Assembly (NCBI RefSeq): GCF_901521055.1
Contig: NZ_CABEGA010000001.1
Coordinates: forward strand, 148,492 to 212,491
Length of the DNA: 64,000 nt
From: Cellulomonas hominis
GTDB lineage: Bacteria; Actinomycetota; Actinomycetes; Actinomycetales; Cellulomonadaceae
Direction: 5' to 3'
The notes under the pieces are model-generated. The model ran no database searches and was not told the DNA's origin. It saw only the letters and a list, made by a program, of their open reading frames with translations. The translations under genes and the position numbers were made by a program. This document shows, piece by piece, positions 43,001 to 51,779 of the stretch. The stretch's first letter is position 1. Every line of letters starts with the position of its first letter.

Positions 43001-44162
43001 CCAGGCGGGCGCCCGCGGGCAGCAGCACGGACGTGCGTCCCGAGGCGTGGACCGGCAGAGCCAGCGTGAGGTCGGTGGTCGATCTGGCGGCGACCGGCAC
43101 GCTGACGTCCGGCAGCAGGAGGGAGCCGAGCAGGGACACGCCGGTCTGGAACCGGCCGGGGCGGGTCCCGGTCGTGACCGTCGCGCGCACGACCACGGCG
43201 GACGCCGCGTCGGGGACCTCGCCCCCGGTCAACGTCAGCCGACCCAGCGAGACGGGGCCGGAGGTCGCGGGCAGCTCCGTCGGCGTCACCGGTACCACTC
43301 CGCCGGGCGCTGCTCCATCGGCCACCCAGCCGACGACGGTGACGGCGAGCGCCGTCGTCGCTCCCCCGTGGACCGCGACGGTGAGGTCGCCCGCGTCGTC
43401 CAACGCAGCGAGCACCAGGTCCGTGCGGGGGCGCGTGCCTGTGGCGACGACCGCCCGGGTGCCGTCCTCGCCCGCCGGGAACGCCAGCGACCCGCTCGCC
43501 GATGCGGTCGACCGCACCGACAGCCAGGCCGCGCGAGCTCCTTCGACGGGCACGCCGGCGAGCCCCGCCAGCGGCACCGTCAGCGTCCCGCCCGGTCCCG
43601 GGACGGTCCCGCCCAGGCCGGTGGCCTGATCCAGGACGACGGTCGGCTCGACCAGGACGGTGCCACCGGCCCCGGGACCCGTGGCCGGCACTGAGGACAC
43701 CGCCGCCACGACGGTGAGGGTGACGCGTGCAGCCACCGACGCGGTGACCGCGACCCGCCCGCTCGCGTCGGGCCGCACGAGGACGGTCGCGGACGTGCTG
43801 CCGGCACCGACGTCGAGCGAGGGGGCCGAGGGGGCGGCATCGCCGGGGGTGCCGAACGTCGCGGTGCCCGCGCCGGCCGCCTCTGCCTGCGCCTGCACCA
43901 CGAGGCCCTGCACGCCCTCGGCGGCACCGCGGCCTGCCCACAGCGGCACGACCTGCGCCTGACCGGGGGCCAACGTGACCGGCCGGGCCTGCGCCCACCC
44001 GTCGGACGGCCGCACGGGCTCCAGCGCTCCGGCGGTCGGAGCCGTGCCGCCCGCCGCGAGCGTGGGGCGCGGGGGCCCAGCGGTCGCCGCCGGGGACGAC
44101 AGGGCGACGACGACGGCCGCGACCACGGCCGCGACGGCAGTGCGGAACCCGAATCTGGGCAC
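40065..44162 (-). CDS. Giant secreted protein with IPT/TIG and RCC1-type beta-propeller repeats
   Basis: 1365 aa from GTG 44162 with AGAGGAG 9 nt upstream; a GTG 27 nt earlier lacks one. Signal peptide about 1-28. Residues 30-430: three or more Ig-like beta domains with repeated VTVVGWVADG-like strands. About 430-520: a bacterial Ig-type domain (ASPEVTFTGTARDTGSGVRS). About 650-935: a long beta region with LSFDLKIDLDVSWDG. An acidic EDPDDPG repeat linker precedes an IPT/TIG domain (IGELYPAVGTPEGTTDVEIS) and six or so RCC1 repeats (VYAWGDGTNGQLGLG, VWGWGDNNWGQLGDG). There is no sorting signal. It is likely an extracellular binding or adhesion protein. Confidence 0.85.
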   Translation of the reverse strand: MPRFGFRTAVAAVVAAVVVALSSPAATAGPPRPTLAAGGTAPTAGALEPVRPSDGWAQARPVTLAPGQAQVVPLWAGRGAAEGVQGLVVQAQAEAAGAGTATFGTPGDAAPSAPSLDVGAGSTSATVLVRPDASGRVAVTASVAARVTLTVVAAVSSVPATGPGAGGTVLVEPTVVLDQATGLGGTVPGPGGTLTVPLAGLAGVPVEGARAAWLSVRSTASASGSLAFPAGEDGTRAVVATGTRPRTDLVLAALDDAGDLTVAVHGGATTALAVTVVGWVADGAAPGGVVPVTPTELPATSGPVSLGRLTLTGGEVPDAASAVVVRATVTTGTRPGRFQTGVSLLGSLLLPDVSVPVAARSTTDLTLALPVHASGRTSVLLPAGARLVRVVAVGYVGAPAAASSDRTAPDIEITTPAAGTVVDQAASPEVTFTGTARDTGSGVRSVVLTAGAVALGEAAVRPAGDGSVTWSLTIPVPEGEHAVTATATDWAGRERTARRVVTVQAPVEDEVVVAPETRVLGAEAADAVLEVRPDEVVLAGTTTLRAGDVVVSGVSAAAPEGFLRRVEAVTVLGGTTVLRTSQAALTDAVLQADVSVADVPLDEVDGTQSEDDLPGAGAAWLAPFASRAAMSARAADLTYAISRTVAERTYLDGRVKAAAQVDLSLTLSFDLKIDLDVSWDGISADIETFSVVQGTSLSAGASMNLTEKVEFKQDVDLSQIRLGAVTVPVGPVPVVLTSTLDPTVYYSLTATASVGVEVKATGSAELGFAYRDGDWESIDTHAFEFSGTPTATIAYAAEGGVRMSLDVKLWDVAGPTLRLSAGPALKAEVDVPAQKLTTKASVVLRIELGIKAEILDHQLAAKYIDLGKVTVPLREWVVDLSGPGDPGEDPDDPGDPGEDPDDPGEDPDDPGEDPDDPGEQTGLPVIGELYPAVGTPEGTTDVEISGDDLTDVVSVTFGGVPALEFDAYSGMIRAVSPEHEPGEVDVVVTTASGTSMVSAASRFVYQDPPVTARYRDFDVAPNHVIAVLEDGTVHASGTNSSGRLGVPGVEYGDELVVPGLTDIAQAAAGHQHSLAVTRSGEVYAWGDGTNGQLGLGTTTSSVTPQRVPGIPRVRDVVASGDTSVALGIDGSVWTWGVLSAADPFSTGVPLLSPVRAEGVPAITSVAAGGWFEDGTHVLALAADGTVWGWGDNNWGQLGDGTTTDRITPAPVPGLTGVTAVSAGEDFSVALTGDGRVLTWGRNDENQLGQGDDDWRLTPEAVPAFADVQQVSAGRVHVLALDTDGRVWAWGSGYHYQVRQDNGWGSAVPLLDPKAPRTAKVIAGSGYISVVVSSRGGAWAWGEQYHSGAEAIQQGGRLPGWWIDPE
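41407..41516 (-). repeat. 21-bp coding repeats (EDPDDPG) in the RCC1 protein
   Basis: About five tandem units of cccgggtcgtccgggtcctc type code for an acidic EDPDDPG linker before the TIG domain. One unit differs in length, so slippage is likely. Confidence 0.85.
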
Positions 44163-44402
44163 GAGTGGTACTCCTCTGGCGGGGGGCACGCACCCGGAGG
44201 TGCCGGGACGCGGGCGTCACCCTGCCGGAGCCACGGCGCGTCCGTGACCGGTTCGGCATCGTCGGACGGTCGGTTCACCCGGTTGCCGCTGACGCGTCAC
44301 ACGTGCGGCCCCCTCGCACCTGCTCCTGCCAGCGGCTGCCCCGTCGTCCCGTACGTGGCGCACCGAGCCGGCCTGCGCGCGGCACTGTCTGTCCGAGCCC
44401 GG

Positions 44403-45497
44403 TCAGGAATCCGGCCGGAGCCCGATCGCCCGGCGCACGCCCCACAGGTAGTCGGCCGGCCGCTCCCAGGCCGCGAAGTGCCCGCCGTGCTCGTGCTCCC
44501 GCCAGTCGGCGACGGCGAAGAAGCGCTCGGCGAAGCGTCGCGGGGCGTTCACCAGGTCCTTGCCGAACATCGTGACGACGGTGGGGGTCTCGATGCGTGG
44601 CCAGTCCTTGGCACCGCCGGCGGCGTACGGGGTGAACGACGTGCCGATGCTCCCGGTGAACCAGTACGCGCTCACCCAGGTCAGCGCCTCGTCGCGGGTG
44701 AACACGCGGGACAGGTCGCCGTCGCAGTCGGTCCAGGTCACCAGCTTCTCGACGATCCACGCCGCCAGCCCGGCCGGCGAGTCGCCGAGCCCGACGGCGA
44801 GCGTCCCGGGACGCGTGGCCTGCTCGTGCATGTAGCCGCCCTGCTCGGCCTGCCACCGGTGCCCGTACGCGACGTAGGCGCGCTCGTCGTCGTCCAGGTC
44901 CTCGGGGAGGTCGACCAGGAAGTGGTACTGGGAGACGTCGGTCAGGTGCAGCGCGGTGACCGCGTCCGGGTGCCGGGCGGCCAGGGCCTCGGCGACGTCG
45001 CAGCCCACGTCGCCCGCGGAGACGACGTACCGCGGGAACCCGAGCTCCCGCATGGCGTCGGCCACCGCCTCGGCCATGTCCGGCGCGGACAGCCCACCGC
45101 CCGGGACGGGCGCCGCGAACGGGAACCCGGGCAGCGCGGGCACCACGACCGTGACGTCGTGCAGCTGGTCGAGCACGCGCTCGAACCGCAGCACGGAGTC
45201 CGGCCACCCGTGCAGCAGGAGCACGACCGGTGCGCCCGGCCGCGCGTGCCGGACGATCGCCCGCACGGGGACGGCCGCGTGCTCCGTCTCGACCCACGGG
45301 TACCCCGCGATGCGGTCCTCCTGCGCCCGCCAGTCGAACCGGGTGCGCCAGTGCTCCAGCAGGTCGGCCAGCAGCTCGGGGTCGACCCCGAGCTGTCTGT
45401 CCAGCGCCGCGGTCCGGACGGGCCGGAACCGCGCGAGGCGGTCGGACAGGTCACGGACGGCATCCGGGTCGACCCGGACGAAGGCGTTCTCGCGCAC
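44403..45497 (-). CDS. Epoxide hydrolase (EHN family alpha/beta-hydrolase)
   Basis: 364 aa from GTG 45497: AGGAGG lies 6 nt upstream, whereas it abuts the ATG at 45503. N-terminal EHN domain (about 5-95: HWRTRFDWRAQEDRI), oxyanion segment LLHGWPDSVLRF, nucleophile elbow SAGDVGCDVAEAL (Asp) and catalytic His in HEHGGHFAAWERP. Asp in place of Ser at the elbow marks an epoxide hydrolase and not an esterase. It likely detoxifies or catabolises epoxides. Alone on its strand with 240 nt to the RCC1 gene. Confidence 0.88.
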   Translation of the reverse strand: MRENAFVRVDPDAVRDLSDRLARFRPVRTAALDRQLGVDPELLADLLEHWRTRFDWRAQEDRIAGYPWVETEHAAVPVRAIVRHARPGAPVVLLLHGWPDSVLRFERVLDQLHDVTVVVPALPGFPFAAPVPGGGLSAPDMAEAVADAMRELGFPRYVVSAGDVGCDVAEALAARHPDAVTALHLTDVSQYHFLVDLPEDLDDDERAYVAYGHRWQAEQGGYMHEQATRPGTLAVGLGDSPAGLAAWIVEKLVTWTDCDGDLSRVFTRDEALTWVSAYWFTGSIGTSFTPYAAGGAKDWPRIETPTVVTMFGKDLVNAPRRFAERFFAVADWREHEHGGHFAAWERPADYLWGVRRAIGLRPDS

Positions 45498-45585
45498 GTG
45501 CATCCTCCTGGTGGTGGTGGCTCGCCCTCCCGACGCCGTCACTGTGCCACCGCAGACCGACACGGCCTTGCCGGGGACTCAGGCC

Positions 45586-46437
45586 TCACCCCTGCCCGCG
45601 GCTGAACTCCTGCGTCCCGAGCACTCCGAGCAGCCGGAGCTTGCCCTCCGCCTCGCTGCGCGGCGCGGCGGTCAGCACGAGCAGGGTCTGCGACCCGTCC
45701 TCGGTGAACAGCGCCTGGCAGTCGACCTCGACCGGCCCGATCTCGGGGTGGACCAGCACCTTGTGGTCCTCGAAGCGGCGGGCCACCTCGTGCGCCTCCC
45801 ACAGCCGCGCGAACTCGGGGCTCCGGTCGAGCAGCTCGCGGACCAGCTCGCCCGCCCGCGAGCGCGGCCCGGTCGTCCCGTACGTGGCGCGCAGCGAGGC
45901 GACCTGCGCGCGGCCCTGGCGGTCGCGGTCTTCCTCGGGGTAGCGCAGCCGCTCGGTCTCCGGGTGGGCGAACCAGCGGTAGATCGCGCTGCGGTCCCAG
46001 CCGGTGAGCCCGTCGACGTCGCCGAGCAGGGCGCGTGCGAGGTCGTTCTGCACGAGCGTCACGCCGAGCGCGTCGAGGATGAGCGCGGGGGTGTCGGTGA
46101 GCCGGTCGAGCACGCGCAGCAGGCCGGGCGCGACGTAGTCCTCGGCCGCCGCGCGGTCCGGCGCGCTGTGCCCCGCGACGCGGTAGAGGTAGTCGCGCTC
46201 GTCCGGTGTCAGCCGCAGCGCCCGGGCGAGCGACCCCAGGATCTGGGTGCTGGGCTGCGGCCCGCGGCGCTGCTCGAGGCGCGTGTAGTAGTCGGTCGAC
46301 ATCACCGCGAGCTGCGCGACCTCCTCGCGGCGCAGGCCGGTCGCGCGCCGGCGCACCCCGGGGCCCAGCCCGACGTCGGCGGGCCGGAGCGCCTCCCGGT
46401 GCCGGAGCAGGAAGTCGGCCAGCGCATCGCGATCCAC
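45586..46437 (-). CDS. XRE-family regulator with MmyB-like ligand domain
   Basis: 283 aa, GTG 46437 with GATACT (46444-46449) 6 nt upstream, a leaderless layout. HTH about 30-80 (TGLRREEVAQLAVMSTDYYTRLEQRRG). C-terminal MmyB-like PAS-type domain (about 110-265: ALGVTLVQNDLARALLGD, RWFAHPE, GELVRELLDRSPEFARLWE). Such regulators control neighbouring dehydrogenase/SDR genes and bind fatty-acid-like ligands. Divergent from the SDR at 46540, its probable target. Confidence 0.9.
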   Translation of the reverse strand: MDRDALADFLLRHREALRPADVGLGPGVRRRATGLRREEVAQLAVMSTDYYTRLEQRRGPQPSTQILGSLARALRLTPDERDYLYRVAGHSAPDRAAAEDYVAPGLLRVLDRLTDTPALILDALGVTLVQNDLARALLGDVDGLTGWDRSAIYRWFAHPETERLRYPEEDRDRQGRAQVASLRATYGTTGPRSRAGELVRELLDRSPEFARLWEAHEVARRFEDHKVLVHPEIGPVEVDCQALFTEDGSQTLLVLTAAPRSEAEGKLRLLGVLGTQEFSRGQG

Positions 46438-46443
46438 CCCCGC

Positions 46444-46449
46444 AGTATC
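46444..46449 (-). promoter_or_regulatory. -10 hexamer of the XRE gene (leaderless type)
   Basis: GATACT on the minus strand, 6 nt before GTG 46437, in the 102-bp divergent region. Confidence 0.4.
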
Positions 46450-46539
46450 GGTGCGCCCGCGGCACGCGGACCAGGGACTGCCGGTCCCCCGATGAGCGCT
46501 CTCTGGCGGGCCCCCGGCGGCGCGCGAAGACTCGACGGC

Positions 46540-47301
46540 ATGCAGATCACCGGAAACACCGTCTTCATCCCCGGCGCCACGAGCGGCATCGGGCTGGCCC
46601 TGGCCCTCGCCCTGCACGAGCGGGGCAACGAGGTCATCATCGGCGGCCGCCGCACCGAGCTGCTCGACGCGATCACCGCCGAGCACCCCGGGCTGCACGC
46701 CTACGCGGTCGACACGACCGACCCCGAGAGCATCGCGGCGGTCGCGAAGCGGGTCGTCGCCGAGCACCCCGAGCTGAACGTCCTCATCCCGATGGCCGGG
46801 ATCATGCGCGTCGAGGACTGGACCGGCCCGGGCTTCCTCGAGTCCGCCGAGCAGACGATCACCACGAACGTCCTCGGTCCGATCCGGCTCATCGCGGCGT
46901 TCGTCGAGCACCTGCGCACCCGGCCGTCGTCCACGATCGTCACCGTGTCCTCGGGCCTGGCGTTCACCCCGCTGCGGGCCACCCCGAGCTACAACGCCAG
47001 CAAGGCGGCGATCCACATGCTGAGCGAGTCGCTGCGCCTGCAGCTCGCCGGCACGAGCGTCCAGGTGCTGGAGCTGGAGCCGCCGTCGGTCGCGACGGAC
47101 CTCATGCCCGGGCAGCGGGACAGCGCCATCGCGATGCCGCTCGACGCGTTCGTCGCCGAGGTGCTGCAGCTCATCGAGTCGCAGCCCGACGCCACCGAGA
47201 TCCAGGTCGAGCGGGTCAAGTTCCTGCGGTACGGCGAGGCGCGCGGCGACTACGACCAGGTCGTGGCGGCGATCAACGCGAGCGACCCGCACGGGAAGTA
47301 G
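46540..47301 (+). CDS. Short-chain dehydrogenase/reductase (DltE-like)
   Basis: 253 aa. Cofactor loop FIPGATSGIGLALALALHER (TGxxxGIG variant), NVLIPMAGIM in place of NNAG, catalytic Ser in TVSSGLAF and SYNASKAAIHM (YxxxK). DltE-type SDRs lack close relation to specific substrates. The divergent XRE regulator likely represses it. The frame is open far upstream, but the ATG at 46540 matches the family's N-terminus. Confidence 0.9.
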   Translation: MQITGNTVFIPGATSGIGLALALALHERGNEVIIGGRRTELLDAITAEHPGLHAYAVDTTDPESIAAVAKRVVAEHPELNVLIPMAGIMRVEDWTGPGFLESAEQTITTNVLGPIRLIAAFVEHLRTRPSSTIVTVSSGLAFTPLRATPSYNASKAAIHMLSESLRLQLAGTSVQVLELEPPSVATDLMPGQRDSAIAMPLDAFVAEVLQLIESQPDATEIQVERVKFLRYGEARGDYDQVVAAINASDPHGK

Positions 47302-47307
47302 GCCGCG

Positions 47308-48693
47308 TCACTCCAGGACGTACACCTGCTCGCCGCCCCACCCGAACAGCCGGCCGTGCTGCGCCTCGAGCTGCTCGATCCCCTCGGGCAGCGGCGTCGC
47401 CCACACGCGCTCGCCGTCGTCGAGGTCGTAGGCGGCGAGCACGGCGTCCCCGGTGGCGGCCTCGCCCTCCACCCGGAGCAGCGACCGCCCGTCCGTCATC
47501 AGCGGCGACGAGCGGGGGTCGCCGCCGTCGGTCGACCACCGCTCTGCCCCGGACGCCGGGTCGAGAGCCCACACCGTGCTCCCCGTGGTGCCGTAGAGCC
47601 GGCCGTCCAGCAGCACCAGGACGGACCGCGTCGCGGCGTCGGACGGACGCTCCCACAGCTGCCGGCCGGAGTCGGCGTCGACCCCGCGCAGCACGCGGCC
47701 GTCGTCACCCTGGGCGTCGAGCACCAGCACGCCGGGGGCGCTCCCGTCGTCCGGCTCGATCACCGCCGGCGCGCCCTGGGTGGTGACCGTGCCGGAGCCG
47801 TCGACGCCGAGCAGCCGCGTGCTGCTGCCGTCCCCCGTGTCGAGCAGCCGGTCACCGCGTGTGACCTGCAGCGCGGTCCCGGTGGCCTGGACGGTGCCCC
47901 GGCGCGGATCCAGCGACCACGTGCTCGCGCCGCCGTGGAGCAGCAGGTGCGAGCCGGCGACGGTGAGCTGCGGACCCGCCTCGGCACCGCCCGCGAACGG
48001 GTCGGACACGTCGGTCCGCCACGGGTCCCCGCTCCCGAGTTCGGTGCCCTCGACCGTGATCGCGTCCGGCGTGCTCGTCGCGACCACGAGACGCCCCCCG
48101 ATGACCGCCGCAGACCCGGCACCGGGCAGCTCGCGGGTGTCCGTGACCGCGCGTGCGGCGACGTCGACGGTCACCAGCGTGGTCGTCGCGGTCCTGCCGC
48201 TCGCGCTCATCACGGTGCACCACAGCGTCGTCGCGGGGTCGACGTCGGCGTCGCAGCCCACGCCCAGGGTGCCGGCGTCGAGCAGGGGGTCCGCGATCCT
48301 GGCCCGCCAGACCTCGGCGCCGGTCCCCTCGTCCACCGCGACGACGAGAACCGGCTCGTCCGGCGCGGACAGGGACGCGCCCACCAGCAGACCCCCCGCG
48401 GCCGGCACGAGCTGGCTCGGCAGCATGCCCGCGCCCCACGCGCTGGCGTCGAGCGGCGGGGTGATCGTGGTCCTGACCACCGCGTCGGTCCGCCGGAGGT
48501 CGGCGACGTGCTCGCCCTCGGCTCGGGCGCCGACGACCTGCCAGGCCATCAGTCCGACCACCGCCGCGAGCGGCAGCGGCCACCACCGTCGCAGCAGCCG
48601 CCGGGCCTGCGACCGGCGGGCGTCCGTCGCACTCGTCGCGGTCCGGACGTCGTCCTCAAGGACGAGCTCGACGTCCTCCATCCGGTCGGCCAT
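47308..48693 (-). CDS. Membrane-anchored PQQ-type beta-propeller protein
   Basis: 461 aa. Basic cytosolic N-terminus with one membrane anchor (about 37-53, PLPLAAVVGLMAWQVVG), then an extracellular eight-bladed-type propeller with repeated W motifs (GAEVWRARIADPLL, GRQLWERPSDAAT, GAERWSTDGG, GERVWATPL). The pattern fits PQQ_2 repeats, but no PQQ-binding residues are evident; it may be structural like BamB. It is convergent with the SDR gene, 6 nt away. Confidence 0.85.
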   Translation of the reverse strand: MADRMEDVELVLEDDVRTATSATDARRSQARRLLRRWWPLPLAAVVGLMAWQVVGARAEGEHVADLRRTDAVVRTTITPPLDASAWGAGMLPSQLVPAAGGLLVGASLSAPDEPVLVVAVDEGTGAEVWRARIADPLLDAGTLGVGCDADVDPATTLWCTVMSASGRTATTTLVTVDVAARAVTDTRELPGAGSAAVIGGRLVVATSTPDAITVEGTELGSGDPWRTDVSDPFAGGAEAGPQLTVAGSHLLLHGGASTWSLDPRRGTVQATGTALQVTRGDRLLDTGDGSSTRLLGVDGSGTVTTQGAPAVIEPDDGSAPGVLVLDAQGDDGRVLRGVDADSGRQLWERPSDAATRSVLVLLDGRLYGTTGSTVWALDPASGAERWSTDGGDPRSSPLMTDGRSLLRVEGEAATGDAVLAAYDLDDGERVWATPLPEGIEQLEAQHGRLFGWGGEQVYVLE

Positions 48694-48749
48694 GCCGCCA
48701 ACCTAGGCCGCGAGCCCGGCCTCCGGGGCCGGTTCGGGCGCTCGGACCG

Positions 48750-49223
48750 TCAGCCCGCGGCGCGCCGCACCAGCTCCGCGATCCGCTCCTCGTCCGCCGG
48801 GGTCGGCGTCGTGAGGGCGTACACGGTCGGCCACATCGCGCCGTCGTCGAGCTGCGCCGGGTCCTCGAACCCGAGGGTCGCGTAGCGCCCGTCGAACTTC
48901 CCGGCGGCCTTGAAGAAGCACAGCACCTTGCCGTCCTTGGCGTAGGCGGGCATGCCGTACCAGGTGCGGGGGGTCAGGTGCGGGGCGTTCTCCCGGACGA
49001 TGCGGTGGACCGTCTCGGCGAGGGCGCGGTCGGCGGGGCTCATCTCGGCGATCTTCGCGAGCACCTCGGCCTCGGGGTCGGCCTTCGAGCCGCCCGACGC
49101 CCGGCGCCTCTCGGCCTTCACCTCGCGGGCGCGCTCCTGCATCGCGGCGCGCTCCTCCTCGGTGAAGGGGACGGCCTCCTTCGCGGCGGTGCTGCGGCGC
49201 CTCGGCGTCGTGGTGTCGGTCAT
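48750..49223 (-). CDS. DUF1801 family protein
   Basis: 157 aa. A charged N-terminal segment, rich in Lys/Glu/Arg (residues 1-50), is followed by a DUF1801 domain: ADRALAETVHRIVRENAPHL, TWYGMPAYAKDGKVLCFFKA and RYATLGFEDPAQLDDG. This is the YdhG/iron-chaperone-like fold; most members are unstudied, and one group acts with frataxin-like iron handling. Small, cytosolic, no close partners. Confidence 0.82.
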   Translation of the reverse strand: MTDTTTPRRRSTAAKEAVPFTEEERAAMQERAREVKAERRRASGGSKADPEAEVLAKIAEMSPADRALAETVHRIVRENAPHLTPRTWYGMPAYAKDGKVLCFFKAAGKFDGRYATLGFEDPAQLDDGAMWPTVYALTTPTPADEERIAELVRRAAG

Positions 49224-49329
49224 GGTGGCTCCTCGGGGTCGTCGGTGCGCACCACGCTAGGGACGCGGATGGCGGCCGGGCTTCTCGAAAACTGACCGAT
49301 CAGAGCCCCGTGCAGCGCCGCGACGCACC

Positions 49330-49360
49330 GCGGCCGCCGGGCACCTCGCCCGGCGGCCGC
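49330..49360 (-). terminator. Terminator after the sugar-binding protein gene
   Basis: Perfect 13-bp stem GCGGCCGCCGGGC / GCCCGGCGGCCGC with a 5-nt loop, 28 nt after the end of the substrate-binding gene; closes the GH42 operon. Confidence 0.7.
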
Positions 49361-49387
49361 AGCACGCCCCGCACGCCTACGGCGCGG

Positions 49388-50734
49388 TCACTCCTTGACC
49401 GGGATCGCCTGCGCCTCGAGCTCCTGCACGGTGCTCTCCTCCGCGGACTCCAGCGCCTCGGGGACCGTGCCCTGCCCGGAGGCGGCGGCCTTGAGACCGT
49501 CCGAGACGTCGTTGTAGACCTGGGTCATCGTCGGGCCCCACACGAAGTCGGGGTCGACCTGGGCGGAGGCGTCGGCGAACACGTCGTAGATCGCCTGGCC
49601 CCCGTAGAACTCGACGCCCTCCTTCAGGACGGGCAGCGACGCGCCCTCCTTCGTGGCCGGGTAGAGGTTCGCCTCCTCGTTGAGGATGGTCAGCGCCTCC
49701 TCGGAGGTGTTGAGCCAGAGTGCGAACTTGGTGGCCTCGTAGAGGTGCTCGGAGCCCTTGAAGACCGCGGTCGAGGACCCGCCCCAGTTGCCCGCGGCCT
49801 CCTCGCCCGCCTCCCACTGCGGCATCGGCGCCACCGCCCACTTGCCGGCGGTGTCGGGCGCCCCGCTCGCGATGGAGTTCGCGCCCCACACGGCGGACAC
49901 CCACGTCCATGCCTGCCCGGTGTTGTAGGCGTTGTCCCACTCGGTGGTCCACGCGGGGACGGTCGAGACCAGGTCGTCGGCCAGCAGGCCCTGCCAGTAG
50001 TCGGCGACCTTCGTGGACTCCTCGGACGTCAGGGAGACCGTCCAGCCCTCGTCGTCGGAGGAGAACCACTGCCCGCCGGCCTGCCACACGAACCCGGCGA
50101 GCTGGTTGACGTCGGCGGTCGAGAAGTTGGTGATGTACCCGCCGGCGGCCCGGACCTGCTCGGCCGCGGCCTGGTACTCCTCCCACGTGGTGGGGACCGG
50201 GATGCCGGCCTGCTCGAACAGGTCGGCGCGGTAGAACATCGCCATCGGGCCGGAGTCCTGCGGGACCGCCCAGACGGACTCGTCGTCCCCGAGCGTGACC
50301 TGGCCCCACGTCCAGTCGACGAACTGCTCCTGCGCCGCGACGACGTCCTCGCAGGCGGACAGGTCCTCGAGGCCGTCCTGGACGCGGAAGTTCGGCAGGG
50401 CGTCGTACTCGATCTGGCCGAGGTCCGGCGGGTTGCCGGCCTCGAGCTGGTTGAAGAAGTTCTGGTACGTGCCGCCGTTGCCGTTCGGCCCGGTCTGCAC
50501 GGTGACCTGGATGTCGGGGTTCGCCGCGTTCCAGGCGTCGACGGCGACCTCGATGCCGGGGATCCAGGAGGTGTAGGTCAGCTCGACCGGGCCGTCGGCC
50601 GGCTCGCAGGCGGCGGCGGCCCCGGTGTCCTCGCCGGAGGAGCCGGAACCGTCGGACGAGCACGCCGCGAGCGTGCCGACCAGGACGGTGGAGGTCAGGA
50701 GGGCGACGACGCCCGCCCGCTGGCGCTGGTGCAT
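49388..50734 (-). CDS. Sugar ABC transporter substrate-binding lipoprotein
   Basis: 448 aa. AAGGAG precedes the ATG. Lipobox LVGTLAAC (Cys about 25) and a Ser/Gly-rich linker, then a family 1 binding-protein fold (ELTYTSWIPGIEVAVDAWNA, PDLGQIEYDALPNF, TTWEEYQAAAEQV). Trp-rich clefts (WVSAVWGANS, NWGGSSTAVF) fit an oligosaccharide. It is last in the GH42-permease-permease operon, an unusual place since this gene is normally first and needs the highest expression. Probably binds beta-galactosides or arabinogalactan oligosaccharides (inferred from the GH42 partner). Confidence 0.9.
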   Translation of the reverse strand: MHQRQRAGVVALLTSTVLVGTLAACSSDGSGSSGEDTGAAAACEPADGPVELTYTSWIPGIEVAVDAWNAANPDIQVTVQTGPNGNGGTYQNFFNQLEAGNPPDLGQIEYDALPNFRVQDGLEDLSACEDVVAAQEQFVDWTWGQVTLGDDESVWAVPQDSGPMAMFYRADLFEQAGIPVPTTWEEYQAAAEQVRAAGGYITNFSTADVNQLAGFVWQAGGQWFSSDDEGWTVSLTSEESTKVADYWQGLLADDLVSTVPAWTTEWDNAYNTGQAWTWVSAVWGANSIASGAPDTAGKWAVAPMPQWEAGEEAAGNWGGSSTAVFKGSEHLYEATKFALWLNTSEEALTILNEEANLYPATKEGASLPVLKEGVEFYGGQAIYDVFADASAQVDPDFVWGPTMTQVYNDVSDGLKAAASGQGTVPEALESAEESTVQELEAQAIPVKE

Positions 50735-50873
50735 GACAGAGCTCCTTCTTCATCGAGGGATGTGTCTCGCTGACCGCGTCCGCCGGGGGACGGCGCGGGT
50801 GGTGCGGGATGGTGCGGGATGGTGCGGATGGTGCCGGTGGTACGAGAGGGGTGCGGTCAGGAGGGGTGCGGGG

Positions 50874-51779
50874 TCACTTCACGGACCCCGCGCCGAGGCC
50901 ACCGCGCCAGAACCGCTGCAGCGCCAGGAACGCGACGACGAGCGGGACGATCGACAGCAGCGAGCCCACGAGCACGAACGTGTTGAGCTCGGGGATCTGG
51001 TTGAGCTGCGAGTTCCACTGGTAGAGGCCGAACGTGACCGGGAACTTCCGCTCGTCGCGCAGCATGATCAGCGGGAGGAAGAAGTTGTTCCAGATCGCGA
51101 CGAACTGGAACAGGAAGATGGTCACCAGCGCCGGGGTCATCAGCCGGACGCTGACGCCGAAGAACGTGCGGACCTCCCCCGCGCCGTCGAGCCGGGCGGC
51201 CTCGATGAGCTCGTCCGGCACGCTGGCGGCCGCGTAGATGCGGGCCAGGTACACGCCGAACGGGCTGACGATGCTGGGCAGCAGCACGGCCCAGTAGGTG
51301 TCGGTGAGGTTCACGCGGGAGAACAGCAGGAACAGCGGCAGCGCCAGGGCGGTCGCCGGGACGAGCACCCCGCCGAGCACGACGTTGAAGATCGCCTCGC
51401 GGCCCCGGAACGCGTACTTGGCGAGGGCGTAGCCGCACATCGCGGCGAGCAGCGTCGCGACGAGCGAACCGACGCCGGCGTACAGCAGCGAGTTCGCCAT
51501 CCACTGCCCGAACAGCCCGTTGCGGTACGTGAGCACGTCGCGGACGTTCTCGACGATGTTCAGGTCCGCGAACCACAGGGGGTTGGTGCCGAGCACGTCG
51601 CCGCGGGTCTTGGTCGAGGCGACGAGCAGCCACCAGATCGGCAGCAGGAAGTAGACGGTGAACACCGCCATGACGAGCATCGCCGACAGCCGCGGCAGCA
51701 CGGGCGTCCGGACGGAGCGGCCCGGGGTCGTCCCGGTCGCGGACCGGCGGCCGGCGGGCGGGGCCTGGAGCGTGGTCAT
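50874..51779 (-). CDS. Sugar ABC transporter permease, MalG type
   Basis: 301 aa, six membrane segments. Starts by ATGA overlap with the first permease. The EAA loop IEAARLDGAGEVRTFFGVSVRL contacts the ATPase. No ATPase gene is in this operon, so a shared MsiK-type ATPase elsewhere is likely, as is common in actinobacteria. 139 nt separate it from the substrate-binding gene; that gap includes three short ggtgcgggat repeats. Confidence 0.92.
   Translation of the reverse strand: MTTLQAPPAGRRSATGTTPGRSVRTPVLPRLSAMLVMAVFTVYFLLPIWWLLVASTKTRGDVLGTNPLWFADLNIVENVRDVLTYRNGLFGQWMANSLLYAGVGSLVATLLAAMCGYALAKYAFRGREAIFNVVLGGVLVPATALALPLFLLFSRVNLTDTYWAVLLPSIVSPFGVYLARIYAAASVPDELIEAARLDGAGEVRTFFGVSVRLMTPALVTIFLFQFVAIWNNFFLPLIMLRDERKFPVTFGLYQWNSQLNQIPELNTFVLVGSLLSIVPLVVAFLALQRFWRGGLGAGSVK

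Noticed and set aside
50801..50829. Three ggtgcgggat direct repeats
   Set aside because: Very short, perhaps slippage; no dyad and no link to a regulator could be made, so not called as an operator.
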